Part shown: piece by piece, positions 38,962-47,816 of the stretch
Layout: each line of letters opens with the position of its first letter
Position numbering within the stretch: position 1 is the stretch's first letter
From: Paenibacillus xylanexedens
Lineage (GTDB): Bacteria > Bacillota > Bacilli > Paenibacillales > Paenibacillaceae
Assembly: GCF_007676705.1 (NCBI RefSeq)
Contig: NZ_VEBF01000001.1
Location: 1 to 64,000 of the forward strand
Direction of reading: 5' to 3'
Length of the DNA stretch: 64,000 nt
Translations under genes and position numbers: made by a program
Notes under the pieces: generated by a model
Databases searched by the model: none
What the model saw: the letters and a program-made list of their open reading frames with translations, nothing else
Told to the model about the DNA's origin: nothing

Positions 38962-40089
38962 TTATGCCAGCCTCATTTTGAAATCCTGATATCCGAATTC
39001 GCGAACAACTTCGCAATCCCCGTCTTTTCTTTTAACAGCAATCGCTGGAAGCGGCATGCCGTTGAACGTGTTGGTTTTCACCATAGAGTAAATGGCCATG
39101 TCCTCGAATACCAGACGATCGCCTTCTTGCAAAGGCTGATCGAATGAATAATCCCCAATCACGTCACCAGACAGACAGGTTTGTCCACCAAGACGATACA
39201 GATGGGCTTTCTCGCCCACTTCTCCCGAACCGATCAGCGGCGGGCGATATGGCATTTCCAGCACATCCGGCATATGACACGTTGCAGAAGTATCCAGAAT
39301 GGCGATGTCCATACCGTTTTTATGGAAATCCAGTACAGATGTCACCAGATAACCCGCGTTCAGCGCGACTGCTTCTCCCGGCTCCAGATATACTTCGAGG
39401 CCATAGTCGTTCTGCATACGCTTGATGCATGCTTCCAGTCTTGGAATATCATAATCTTCACGCGTGATATGGTGACCTCCGCCGAAATTGATCCATTCCA
39501 TTTGCGGCAGCCATTGTCCGAATTTCTCGACAACTGCGTTCAACGTCGTCTCCAGATCATCGGAATTTTGCTGACACAGTGTGTGGAAGTGCAACCCGGA
39601 GACGCCTTCCAGCAGATCTGCTTGGAAATCTTCTTGCTTCGCGCCAAAACGGGAACCTGGAGAACACGGATCATATATCTCGTGCCCCTCCTGGGTAGAA
39701 CATTCAGGGTTGACGCGCAAGCCAACCTTGCGGCCAGCCTGAAGCGCCTTATCCTTGAATTTCGCAAGCTGTGAAAATGAATTGAAAATAATATGGTCGC
39801 AGATGGAGAGAATCTCGTCGATCTCTTCTGCGCGGTATGCCGGAGCAAAAACATGATTCTCTTTGCCCATTTCCTCGTGGCCCAGGCGTGCTTCATACAA
39901 GCCGCTCGCCGTTGCACCGCTCAGGTATTCTCCAATCAGCGGATACATCGCAGTCATGGAGAATGCTTTTTGAGCGAGCACGATTTTGGCACCTGTACGC
40001 TGCATAACACCGTTCAGGATTTTCAGGTTTTTCTCAATAAGGCCCTCGTCAACAACAAAACATGGCGTCGGTAATTGCTCGAACCGCAT
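38962..40089 (-). CDS. nspC: Carboxynorspermidine decarboxylase
   Basis: A 375-residue PLP enzyme of the alanine-racemase/ODC fold, NspC type. It decarboxylates carboxynorspermidine or carboxyspermidine to norspermidine or spermidine. Markers are PTPCFVVDEG at the N-terminus, the PLP lysine in KIVLAQKAFSM, GLHFHTLCQQ, FGGGHHIT, EPGEAVALNAGY and the late CLSGDVIGDY with its catalytic cysteine. The ATG overlaps closely with the synthase stop (TAAAATG), and ATG 40089 gives the normal N-terminus. Together with the upstream synthase it forms the S-adenosylmethionine-independent spermidine pathway. Confidence 0.93.
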   Translation of the reverse strand: MRFEQLPTPCFVVDEGLIEKNLKILNGVMQRTGAKIVLAQKAFSMTAMYPLIGEYLSGATASGLYEARLGHEEMGKENHVFAPAYRAEEIDEILSICDHIIFNSFSQLAKFKDKALQAGRKVGLRVNPECSTQEGHEIYDPCSPGSRFGAKQEDFQADLLEGVSGLHFHTLCQQNSDDLETTLNAVVEKFGQWLPQMEWINFGGGHHITREDYDIPRLEACIKRMQNDYGLEVYLEPGEAVALNAGYLVTSVLDFHKNGMDIAILDTSATCHMPDVLEMPYRPPLIGSGEVGEKAHLYRLGGQTCLSGDVIGDYSFDQPLQEGDRLVFEDMAIYSMVKTNTFNGMPLPAIAVKRKDGDCEVVREFGYQDFKMRLA

Positions 40090-40090
40090 T

Positions 40091-41329
40091 TTAACGAACA
40101 AGCTCCGATTCTTTAACTTCTTCTGGCAGCTCATCAACGAGTACCGGGTTGAAGTCTTCTACCCATGGGAGGCCCCATTTGTTCAACTCTTCCATGAATG
40201 GATCCGGGTTGAACTCTTCTACATTGAATACGCCTGGTTTGTTCCATTTGCCTGTCATGACCATTGCCGCACCAATCATAGCTGGAACGCCTGTTGTGTA
40301 AGAGATCGCTTGGGAACCCACTTCTTTGTAGCACTCTTGGTGATCACAGATATTGTATACATAATATGTTTTGTCTTGACCATCTTTTTTACCTTTGAAA
40401 ATACAACCGATGTTTGTTTTACCTACAGTACGTGGTCCAAGAGATGCTGGATCAGGCAGTACTGCTTTCAGGAATTGCAGTGGAATAATTTGTTTACCTT
40501 CATATTCAATAGGCTCAATTGAAGTCATGCCTACATTTTCAAGTGCTTTCAAGTGAGTCAGGTAGCTTTGACCAAATGTCATGAAGAAACGGATACGTTT
40601 CAGACCTGGCATGTTTTTCGCCAAAGATTCCAATTCCTCATGGTACAACAGGTACATGTCTTTCTCGCCAACTTCTTTGAAGTCGTAGACACGTTTGATT
40701 TCCATCGGTTTCGTTTCGATCCATTCACCATTTTCCCAGTATCTTCCGTTCGCAGAAACTTCGCGAATGTTGATCTCAGGGTTGAAGTTGGTTGCGAACG
40801 GATATCCGTGGTCGCCGCCATTGCAGTCGAGAATGTCGATGTACTCAATTTCGTCAAAGTAATGCTTCAGGGCATAAGCGGAGAATACGCCTGTCACGCC
40901 TGGGTCAAATCCACTACCGAGCAATGCAGTAATGCCTGCTTTTTCAAAGCGCTCTTTGTAATCCCACTGCCAGCTGTATTCGAACTTCGCTGTATCATGT
41001 GGCTCATAGTTCGCAGTATCCATGTAATTTGTTTTGGTTGCAAGGCAAGCATCCATGATTGTCAGATCTTGATACGGCAAAGCCAAGTTCATTACGATAT
41101 CCGGTTTAACTTCGTTGATCAGAGCAATCAGTTCGTCAACATTGTCAGCATCTACTTGTGCTGTCGTAATTTTTGTTTTTCCGCCGTCCAGCTTGGCTTT
41201 GAGTTCATCACATTTGGATTTTGTACGACTCGCGATGCAGATTTCCTCAAAAACTTCGCTGTTTTGAACGCATTTGTGTACTGCCACGGAAGCAACGCCG
41301 CCGGCGCCGATGATTAGTGCTTTTCCCAT
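40091..41329 (-). CDS. Carboxynorspermidine synthase (saccharopine dehydrogenase family)
   Basis: A 412-residue enzyme that condenses aspartate semialdehyde with putrescine or diaminopropane and reduces the imine with NADPH. The N-terminal motif is GAGGVASVAVHKCVQNSEVF, followed by CIASRTKSKCDEL, NLALPYQD and GFDPGVTGVFSAYA, all typical of this branch. Its pairing with nspC separates it from lysine-pathway saccharopine dehydrogenases. AGGAG precedes the ATG. The 5' leader of almost 500 bases holds an unusual set of RNA helices and a terminator, which suggests attenuation control of polyamine synthesis. Confidence 0.93.
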   Translation of the reverse strand: MGKALIIGAGGVASVAVHKCVQNSEVFEEICIASRTKSKCDELKAKLDGGKTKITTAQVDADNVDELIALINEVKPDIVMNLALPYQDLTIMDACLATKTNYMDTANYEPHDTAKFEYSWQWDYKERFEKAGITALLGSGFDPGVTGVFSAYALKHYFDEIEYIDILDCNGGDHGYPFATNFNPEINIREVSANGRYWENGEWIETKPMEIKRVYDFKEVGEKDMYLLYHEELESLAKNMPGLKRIRFFMTFGQSYLTHLKALENVGMTSIEPIEYEGKQIIPLQFLKAVLPDPASLGPRTVGKTNIGCIFKGKKDGQDKTYYVYNICDHQECYKEVGSQAISYTTGVPAMIGAAMVMTGKWNKPGVFNVEEFNPDPFMEELNKWGLPWVEDFNPVLVDELPEEVKESELVR

Positions 41330-41393
41330 TTTACATTCTCCTATCCCAATATGTAGTTTTTTTTAATTGGATTAATACGGTGACAACAAGACA

Positions 41394-41446
41394 ACAAAAA
41401 AAGCAAGGTGAAAAATGCTCGCAATCGCGCATCATCACACTTGCTT
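41394..41446 (-). terminator. Leader terminator upstream of carboxynorspermidine synthase
   Basis: On the minus strand AAGCAAG pairs with CTTGCTT, and inner segments TGA/TCA and GCAT/ATGC also pair. Seven T residues follow. It ends about 70 bases before the synthase ATG, the position of an attenuator, and abuts the closing stem of the last leader domain. Confidence 0.75.
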
Positions 41447-41800
41447 GTTGATATACATCATAAAAAAGACGTGAAGTCTCCATGACCAAATAAAATTCAT
41501 AAGAATTCCTTTGGCGGAAAGCTCCTTCATGTATATCAATACTGGATCAGAGTCTATATAGCAAATAATTCGCCTTTACCACTCTTATTGACCGTTTCAC
41601 AAGTTGATGTGCAATTGCACTGGTTGTAAAGTAACCAACTTATAAAATTTGAGCTTTGAACTCAATCAATAAAGCAACATAAGTTGCCAATCGGCGTTTG
41701 ACCCGGCTGTCCGTATGGCCTTAACTTCTTGGTGAAGTGGTCAAAATTATCTGCTGGAAAGCTCTAATTCATATTGATAAATCAACTTCCCAAAATCACA
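41401..41800 (-). ncRNA. Candidate structured leader RNA (riboswitch-like, two domains) of the carboxynorspermidine operon
   Basis: Read on the minus strand from about 41800. Helices seen, in plus coordinates: domain 1 closed by 41665-41671 with 41772-41778, and inside it 41697-41703 with 41739-41745 (TTTGACC/GGTCAAA) enclosing ACTTC/GAAGT (41724-41738), plus GCAAC/GTTGC (41674-41687). Then a three-way junction at 41601-41641 (AAGTTG/CAACTT around GTGCAATTGCAC and a GGTT/AACC hairpin). Last, domain 2 is closed by a perfect 11-bp stem, 41448-41458 with 41529-41539, holding CCAAA...TTTGG and AGAC...GTCT hairpins. Both closed domains begin with the box GAGCTTTCC (41756-41764, 41516-41524). A terminator follows at once. 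It matches no riboswitch class I can recall. Function is inference. Confidence 0.55.
41435..41500 (-). CDS. Possible 21-residue leader peptide
   Basis: ATG 41500 is preceded by AAAGGA at six bases and opens a 21-codon frame that starts MNFIWSWRLHV and ends NKQV. Its stop codon lies in the 5' arm of the leader terminator, so a ribosome there would disrupt the hairpin. It could also be chance, because the same bases form two helices of the last leader domain. I consider an RNA switch somewhat likelier than a sensing peptide. Confidence 0.2.
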   Translation of the reverse strand: MNFIWSWRLHVFFMMYINKQV

Positions 41801-41806
41801 GGTCTT

Positions 41807-41835
41807 ACACTATCAGACGTTGAAACAAAAATCAA
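41807..41835 (-). promoter_or_regulatory. Probable promoter of the carboxynorspermidine leader
   Basis: On the minus strand TTGATT (41830-41835) and TAGTGT (41807-41812) are 17 bases apart. This places the transcript start near 41800, just before the first leader helices. Confidence 0.45.
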
Positions 41836-41842
41836 GCAATAA

Positions 41843-42023
41843 TTAAAAATTAATTTTTTTGTCCGAATGAGGACTTCTCTCAAATACTTCTTCACACGCG
41901 ATCATAATGTTGCTGCCAGCAATTTCCCCTAATTGATCATGGGCCGAATGGTTCGTTTCCTTCTTTGCGAGCTTGCAGGGCAATTTCAATGGCTTTATGC
42001 ATAAAAAGTTCATCTTTATTCAT
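41843..42023 (-). pseudogene. Nucleoside deaminase remnant with internal deletion and frameshift
   Basis: With AGAGG eight bases upstream, ATG 42023 starts MNKDELFMHKAIEIALQARK followed by EGNEPFG, the normal beginning of a guanine or cytidine deaminase-type nucleoside deaminase. Directly after that the frame shifts, and a second frame reads HDQLGEIAGSNIMIACEEVF followed by ERSPHSD, which resembles the C-terminal region of the same family. The zinc-binding centre (HAE and PCxxC) is missing. About 80-90 codons appear to have been lost, leaving a dead gene upstream of the polyamine operon. Confidence 0.75.
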
Positions 42024-42136
42024 TAGCTTTACCTCTCACAACTAAAATTATGTATCCAACTTAACCTCGTATTAAGCGTTATTAATTCCTTTTCGTGCCT
42101 CTTATTCATTACATTCTATGATCATTACAAATAAAG

Positions 42137-42160
42137 AGTATGACGAAAATTCGTCATACT
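42137..42160 (-). terminator. Hairpin after the P450 gene
   Basis: AGTATGACGAA and TTCGTCATACT form an 11-bp perfect stem with a two-base AA gap. On the minus strand CTTTATTTG follows, a weak T tract. Probable terminator. Confidence 0.65.
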
Positions 42161-42186
42161 CCAGTGAGTCATATTCAGATAAACGA

Positions 42187-43446
42187 TTAGAATTTTACCG
42201 GCAATGCTGCCAAACCCTGTGATGACAAAGCGGAGTGCCAATGAATCTCTTCCTGAGGAACACTGAGCTGAAGATCGGGAAGCCGACGTAAAAGCGTAGT
42301 GAACGCCACGTCCCCCTCCACCCGAGCAAGCGGAGCGCCAAGACACATATGGATACCGTGCCCAAAGGCCAAATGCCGTTTTATTTTGCGTTCAATATCC
42401 AATTCTTCCGGATCACTGAATTGCCGCTCGTCTCTGTTCGCTGATTTCAAAAGAGGAATCACGACATCTCCCTTTTGAATCGATTGTCCATCCAGTTCCG
42501 TGTCCTGCGTTGCATAACGAGGACCTGAAGAAGTGGCGGGTCCGTTATAACGTAGCAACTCCTCCACCGCAGAAGGAACCAGATTAAGATCTTGTTTAAG
42601 TTGTTCCAGTTGTTCGGGATGTGTCAGAAGAAGATAAGAGCCGGTTGCAATCAGGTTGGAAGTTGTCTCATGTCCAGCAAATATTAATAATGTGATCATG
42701 GATATTAATTCATCTTCATTCAGTCGATCTCCCTCCTCCTCAATCGCAATTAATTGACTGATAAGGTCATCGGAGGGTTCCTCTCGTTTGTTCGCCACAA
42801 GCTGTGAGGTGTACTCTGCGAATGATCGCAAGTGCTGCGCTACTGCAGGGTCCTGTTTACCAAAACCAAGACCTTTGGCAATGGCTTCGGACCATACATG
42901 GATCTGAGGTCGGTCTTCCTGAGGTATACCCAGCATCTCGGAAATGACGTTGATTGGGAATGGATAGGCATAGTCTTTTACAAGATCCATCTCTCCTTTC
43001 CCTTCAATCTGATCGATCAATTCATCGGCAATCTCCTGGACACGTGGACGCAGGCTTTCCATATATCTTGGCGTGAACGCTTTGGAAACCAGACTACGCA
43101 ACCTCCGGTGATCCGGTTCATCAACAAAGAGCATCGACTTTCCGGTAAAAAAGGTCTGGGGTTCCGATGAACCAAGATCGTCTGAGAGATTCTTTCGAAT
43201 ATCATTGCCACTATCCATAGAGTTCATATCTACCGTGAATCGAGAGTGATCTTTCAACACTTCCATGGCTACATCCATACGGGTAACAATCCAGGTCTGC
43301 CCTGCTCCACCCATAGGATTAGGAATAGGGACAACGGAGCCTTTGGAACGCATCTGTGCAAACATGGCAAATGGATCAGTAATATTTTCTTCGCTAAACA
43401 AATTAAATTCTGCTTTTTCGGATGTTTGGTTACTCGAATGATTCAT
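42187..43446 (-). CDS. Cytochrome P450
   Basis: A 419-residue soluble bacterial P450 of the CYP107-like type. It has the oxygen-binding I-helix motif FAGHETTSN, the ExxR pair in EELLRYN, and the heme loop FGHGIHMCLGAPLARVEG with the thiolate cysteine. Such enzymes hydroxylate small lipophilic compounds or secondary-metabolite precursors. No ferredoxin or reductase gene is adjacent, so the electron donor must be elsewhere. AAAGGAAG precedes the ATG. A TetR gene lies upstream on the same strand, separated by a terminator-like hairpin. Confidence 0.94.
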   Translation of the reverse strand: MNHSSNQTSEKAEFNLFSEENITDPFAMFAQMRSKGSVVPIPNPMGGAGQTWIVTRMDVAMEVLKDHSRFTVDMNSMDSGNDIRKNLSDDLGSSEPQTFFTGKSMLFVDEPDHRRLRSLVSKAFTPRYMESLRPRVQEIADELIDQIEGKGEMDLVKDYAYPFPINVISEMLGIPQEDRPQIHVWSEAIAKGLGFGKQDPAVAQHLRSFAEYTSQLVANKREEPSDDLISQLIAIEEEGDRLNEDELISMITLLIFAGHETTSNLIATGSYLLLTHPEQLEQLKQDLNLVPSAVEELLRYNGPATSSGPRYATQDTELDGQSIQKGDVVIPLLKSANRDERQFSDPEELDIERKIKRHLAFGHGIHMCLGAPLARVEGDVAFTTLLRRLPDLQLSVPQEEIHWHSALSSQGLAALPVKF

Positions 43447-43625
43447 AGAAATCTTCCTTTCGAAGTGAAATTATTCAAATCTATGGAAATTTATGTGCAT
43501 TTCGATTATATACTACTCGTATATTTAATATCAAATTTCACTATTTAAATTGCAATAAACAACCGTTATAACAACTTATAACTAATAAACGGATAGTATA
43601 TTAATAATTTATATGGAAATAAAAA

Positions 43626-43652
43626 GAGGCCGGCTTTAGGCCAACCTCCAAT
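43626..43652 (-). terminator. Terminator of the TetR gene at 43.6 kb
   Basis: On the minus strand GAGG-TT-GGC pairs with GCC-GG-CCTC around CTAAA, followed by TTTTTATTT. It separates the TetR and P450 genes. Confidence 0.65.
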
Positions 43653-44546
43653 TTAATCACGTTGTTTTACAAGTTCCAAATACCACCAACAGGTTTCAGT
43701 CAGCCTATTCGCTTCCGAGTGAAAAGCACTGGATTTGTACTCTTTGTGAAATGCTTGAAGTACCACTTCTATCACAGGAATATTCAAATCCTCTTGATTT
43801 TGTAATAACGCTAGGAGCCCTTTCGATAGTTGTTTCAATGATGCAGATTCCTTGGATTTTTGAACACGTTTGTTGAACTCATCAAATTCTTCCAATAGAG
43901 TGTTGACGTCCATACCAATATCACGGTTACGCTCATCCACATTCAGGAAATAGAGAGACTGAAAGTCAAAAATATGTTCGTTTCTTTGGTGCATTGTTTT
44001 TAATATCACTTCAATATATGTTAAAACTTTTGGAACCACTTCACTCCATACCGGTTTTTGCGTATTTAGACTTCTTGCTGTGTTGGCAATCTGATGCAAT
44101 ATGCCATAGCACAATATGGCACCTTCGTTGGCATATAAGCTGATGTCTTTTCCGTATATCTGAATCAATCGTGTAGACAACCATTTTAACTGAACAGTAG
44201 CCAGTTTGGCTGAGTTGATCTCTCCTGAATAAAAGCCAGTCCAATATAATTCCCATACTCGCTCTTTATTAGGCACAGACATAGGGATAGCAATCTGATC
44301 CACGAGCAGGTCATAATCGGATGTATAGTGATTTTGTTCAAGCTCTTTGCGAATGAAAACATCTTCTTGCATACGCTGATCAATAATCGAATATAAACAG
44401 TCTTCTTTCGAGCTGAAGAATTTGTAGAATGTGCCTTTGGATACACCCGATTGATCCAGAATCATCTGGATTGTTGTATTTGCATAGCTATGTTCTAAAA
44501 ATAGAGCCAGTGCTGTCTCCAATAAACTTTGTTTCCGACTACTCAT
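43653..44546 (-). CDS. TetR/AcrR family transcriptional regulator (long form)
   Basis: A 297-residue regulator, longer than the usual 190-210. The N-terminal helix-turn-helix is SLLETALALFLEHSYANTTI, with QMILDQSGVSKGTFYKFFSS and KEDCLYSII. The C-terminal 230 residues are helical and lack a motif I recognise. It is divergent from a second TetR gene that leads an MMPL exporter operon, so it may co-regulate that promoter region, or the P450 downstream. Confidence 0.87.
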   Translation of the reverse strand: MSSRKQSLLETALALFLEHSYANTTIQMILDQSGVSKGTFYKFFSSKEDCLYSIIDQRMQEDVFIRKELEQNHYTSDYDLLVDQIAIPMSVPNKERVWELYWTGFYSGEINSAKLATVQLKWLSTRLIQIYGKDISLYANEGAILCYGILHQIANTARSLNTQKPVWSEVVPKVLTYIEVILKTMHQRNEHIFDFQSLYFLNVDERNRDIGMDVNTLLEEFDEFNKRVQKSKESASLKQLSKGLLALLQNQEDLNIPVIEVVLQAFHKEYKSSAFHSEANRLTETCWWYLELVKQRD

Positions 44547-44640
44547 GTCCCGTCATCGCCCCAAGTTTTTCTATTGATTTTAACATTCATTCCTTTGCAG
44601 TTGAAGCATTGATTCGCAGTATGGCCGCCTTATAAATAAT

Positions 44641-44685
44641 TGCACAATGAGTAAATTTGCACAATGAGCAACTTGTTGTTATGAT
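44641..44685 (+). promoter_or_regulatory. Promoter with direct repeats for the TetR-MMPL operon
   Basis: TGCACAATGAG occurs at 44641-44651 and again at 44658-44668. TTGCAC (44657-44662) and TATGAT (44680-44685) are 17 bases apart, so one repeat overlaps the -35 box. The repeats are candidate regulator sites. Confidence 0.6.
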
Positions 44686-44780
44686 AAACCTCACAGATTG
44701 TATGCTTACGAGTATGTTCTTTATTAAACTACTATGACCATAGACATTGGTGCTGGAGGTGAACGCATAAGCGGAGAATA

Positions 44781-45428
44781 ATGATCAAACGAAACTTGCG
44801 ACATTTGAAAAAAGAAGCGACTGAAAAAGCACTTGCTGGTGCTGCATTTGAACTGACTCTTGAACACGGACTCGATGGTTTTACCGTCGAAGATATCGTG
44901 CATCAAGTGGGATGTTCCCGCAGAACATTTGCAAACTATTTCACATGTAAGGAAGAGGCTGTAGCCAGAGGCGCAATATCTGTCCAGAATACAACGGAAC
45001 TCGAAGATTTACTTACCGAAATGCCCGACAATGCCTCTTTGCTTGACGTACTGTATAGCCTGATCAAGATGCAGCTTACAACAGAACTCTTAGGAAGGCT
45101 TCACCAACTATTATCACTATCTCATACCTATCCCGTGTTAGAACCACATTATCTTGGAGCCATGCACAGAATGCAGACGCAGGCACAAGACACCTTATTA
45201 GACCTATCTAACGGGAAGTATGACGAGATCTATACTTATCTTTTGATCAACGCACTATATGGAACGATATTGCCATTAATTGATGGAAGACTCAATGTGT
45301 TGCTGCCCGGACAAGTCATTACTGAAGATACCCAGCCCGGCGCTATCACCTTCGATCAATTTTTGGAGACTACGTTTGGTCATTTGCGGGCAGGATTCGA
45401 ACATGCCAACCATCCACATTCATCTTAG
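44781..45428 (+). CDS. TetR family regulator of the MMPL exporter
   Basis: A 215-residue regulator with the helix-turn-helix FELTLEHGLDGFTVEDIVHQ, VGCSRRTFANYF and KEEAVARGA. The C-terminal part is typical of TetR proteins that sit first in an efflux operon. GGAG lies only four bases before the ATG. The MMPL transporter starts 20 bases after its stop, so the two are certainly co-transcribed. It probably represses the operon until a lipophilic substrate of the pump binds it. Confidence 0.89.
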   Translation: MIKRNLRHLKKEATEKALAGAAFELTLEHGLDGFTVEDIVHQVGCSRRTFANYFTCKEEAVARGAISVQNTTELEDLLTEMPDNASLLDVLYSLIKMQLTTELLGRLHQLLSLSHTYPVLEPHYLGAMHRMQTQAQDTLLDLSNGKYDEIYTYLLINALYGTILPLIDGRLNVLLPGQVITEDTQPGAITFDQFLETTFGHLRAGFEHANHPHSS

Positions 45429-45448
45429 AGGGAGTGTAAAATAGAGAA

Positions 45449-47773
45449 ATGTCTACATTATTATACAGAGTGGGGAAAACCGCTTTTAGCAAACCTGCAA
45501 CCTTCATCATTGGCTGGGTATTAATTCTGGGAATTGTCATTTCCATGATCAGCATCAATGGTATTCACATCAGTTCTGAAATGAAGATTTTAGGCACCGA
45601 GTCACAGAAAGTCCTGGATCAATTAGCAAAAGAACTGCCAGCCGCTTCCGGGGGTCAAGGAAGTGTCGTGTTCAAGGCACCAGACAACGAACGTCTGGAT
45701 ACACCTGAAAATATGGCTGCTATGATGAAAGGTGTTACTGAGGTTTACGGATTAGATAAAGTCATTAACCCTGCAGACTATGCAACTGAAGCAAGCAATT
45801 CGGGTGCTGCCGCTGAGATGGCTCAGAATGCTAAGGCTACCGATATGGCGCAATCTGCAACAACCACTCCTCCACCTTATGGACCTTTGATGGTGGATGG
45901 TGTTCCAGTGCCAGGCATGCTGATCTCTTCGGATGGAAGCATTGCACTGTTCCAATTCCAATTTACAGTTGAGCAATCTGCCATAACCCAAGATGTGTTT
46001 GATTCCGTTATTCAATCCGTTATGACGGTTGAGCAAGGAACTCATATTACGGTATTGCCGGGCGAAACGCTCAAAACGGTATCCATTGGGGTCGGCTCGG
46101 CTGAGATTGTCGGATTGGTCATTGCTGTCATAGTATTGCTGATCACTCTTGGCTCCGTTGTTGCCGCAGGTCTTCCTCTCCTCACTGCACTCCTTGGTGT
46201 TGCGATCGGAGTAGGTGGAGCATTCTCCATCTCCAAATTTATCGAAATGCCTAGTGTCACTTCCGTCCTGGCTCTCATGGTTGGATTGGCGGTTGGAATC
46301 GATTATGCTCTCTTCATTGTTAATCGCCAGCGCCGAATGATTATTGATCAGGGCTTGAGCGCAAAAGAAGCGACGGCAAGAGCCATTGGCACATCGGGCA
46401 GCGCAGTATTTTTTGCCGGATTAACCGTCATTATTGCACTGTGCGGTATGCTTGTCATTGGTCTTACATTCTTGTCCACGATGGCTTTGGTTGCAGCAGC
46501 TACCGTGCTCATCAACGTGTTCGTTGCTTTAACCCTGTTGCCAGCTTTGCTGGGATTGGTAGGAGAACGGATCTGTTCCGCCAAAGCTCGTGAGAAAGGC
46601 GCACAACATGCCAAAACCGCTAATCGTGGATTTGCAGACAAATGGGTGAAATTCGTTATCAAAAATCGTTGGGCTACCATTATTGCCATCATCGTCATTC
46701 TTGGGTTCGTCGCAACGCCGATCACCAAAATGGAAATGGGTATCCCTGGCGCTTCCTCAGCGAATCTGGATACAACCGCAAGACAAAGCTATGACGCCAT
46801 CTCCGAAGGCTTCGGAGAAGGATTTAACGGACCCCTTATTCTGGTCGCAGAGCCTAATCAATCTTCTGCAAAAGTTACACCGGAGCTCTTGGGCGGTCTG
46901 GTGATGGAACTCCAAGGTCAAAATAACGTTGCACAAGTCACACCGCTTGGTATGACAGAAGATTTGGCTATTTTCAGTCTCATTCCAAAAACAGGTCCTA
47001 ACGATAATCTTACTAAAACACTGGTCACTGATCTGCGCGCGGCTGATTCCAGCATCGCACAGAGCTATGATGTGAAACTCGGAGTTACGGGACTTACAGC
47101 TGTTAACATTGATATGTCAGCCAAACTGGCGCAGGTATTCCCTATTTATGTAGGCATCATCATCCTGCTCTCGCTGATCATCCTGTTACTCGTATTCCGT
47201 TCGATCATCGTTCCAATTAAAGCCACCATCGGGTTCCTGCTTAGTATCCTCGCTACATTCGGGATCACTACTGCTGTATTCCAATGGGGCTGGCTGCATT
47301 CGCTCTTTGGTTTCGATACCGGCGGTCCGCTGCTTAGCTTCATGCCGATCATCGTGACAGGTATTCTGTATGGCCTTGCGATGGACTATCAGGTCTTCCT
47401 GGTCAGCTCCATGCGCGAATCCTATGTTCATGGTCATCGCGGAACTGAATCCGTTGTTCATGGGTACAATCAGGTAAGTCGCGTGGTTGTTGCCGCAGCA
47501 GTGATCATGGTTTCTGTATTTGCAGGATTTATCTTCACTGATGATGTCATGATCAAGCAGATTGGCTTTACCTTGGCGGTAGGCATCCTGATTGATGCGT
47601 TCATTATCCGGATGGGATTGGTTCCAGCCATCATGGCTATTTTCGGTGACAAAGCTTGGTCTCTCCCGAAATGGCTGGATCGTATTCTACCCAATCTGGA
47701 TGTTGAAGGCGAGAAACTGATTGCTTCCCTTAATGCAAAAGATCAAGCCAACACCAAGTCCGGGATAAAATAA
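45449..47773 (+). CDS. MMPL/RND family transporter
   Basis: A 774-residue inner-membrane exporter with two six-helix halves and two large external domains. The transmembrane signatures SVTSVLALMVGLAVGIDYAL and GILYGLAMDYQVFLVSSMRE carry the proton-relay aspartate-tyrosine pairs found in the family. Bacillota homologues (YdfJ, YdgH type) export lipids, antibiotics or other hydrophobic compounds. The ribosome binding site is weak. It forms an operon with the preceding TetR gene and is followed by a terminator. Confidence 0.93.
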   Translation: MSTLLYRVGKTAFSKPATFIIGWVLILGIVISMISINGIHISSEMKILGTESQKVLDQLAKELPAASGGQGSVVFKAPDNERLDTPENMAAMMKGVTEVYGLDKVINPADYATEASNSGAAAEMAQNAKATDMAQSATTTPPPYGPLMVDGVPVPGMLISSDGSIALFQFQFTVEQSAITQDVFDSVIQSVMTVEQGTHITVLPGETLKTVSIGVGSAEIVGLVIAVIVLLITLGSVVAAGLPLLTALLGVAIGVGGAFSISKFIEMPSVTSVLALMVGLAVGIDYALFIVNRQRRMIIDQGLSAKEATARAIGTSGSAVFFAGLTVIIALCGMLVIGLTFLSTMALVAAATVLINVFVALTLLPALLGLVGERICSAKAREKGAQHAKTANRGFADKWVKFVIKNRWATIIAIIVILGFVATPITKMEMGIPGASSANLDTTARQSYDAISEGFGEGFNGPLILVAEPNQSSAKVTPELLGGLVMELQGQNNVAQVTPLGMTEDLAIFSLIPKTGPNDNLTKTLVTDLRAADSSIAQSYDVKLGVTGLTAVNIDMSAKLAQVFPIYVGIIILLSLIILLLVFRSIIVPIKATIGFLLSILATFGITTAVFQWGWLHSLFGFDTGGPLLSFMPIIVTGILYGLAMDYQVFLVSSMRESYVHGHRGTESVVHGYNQVSRVVVAAAVIMVSVFAGFIFTDDVMIKQIGFTLAVGILIDAFIIRMGLVPAIMAIFGDKAWSLPKWLDRILPNLDVEGEKLIASLNAKDQANTKSGIK

Positions 47774-47816
47774 TACTGCGCTAGCATGGTGATATCATGA
47801 CTCCATTCACCACGAC

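Noticed and set aside
40553..41317. 254-codon plus-strand frame opposite carboxynorspermidine synthase
   Set aside because: It is the antisense of a well-conserved enzyme and has an odd, phenylalanine- and valine-rich composition.
41401..41800. Group I or II intron, RNase P, tmRNA or T-box as an explanation of the structured leader
   Set aside because: None of their conserved cores (domain V, P7 core, T-box sequence, tmRNA tag) can be found in the region on either strand.
45752..46728. Long minus-strand frames inside the MMPL gene
   Set aside because: They are antisense shadows of a clear membrane transporter gene, with no ribosome binding site.
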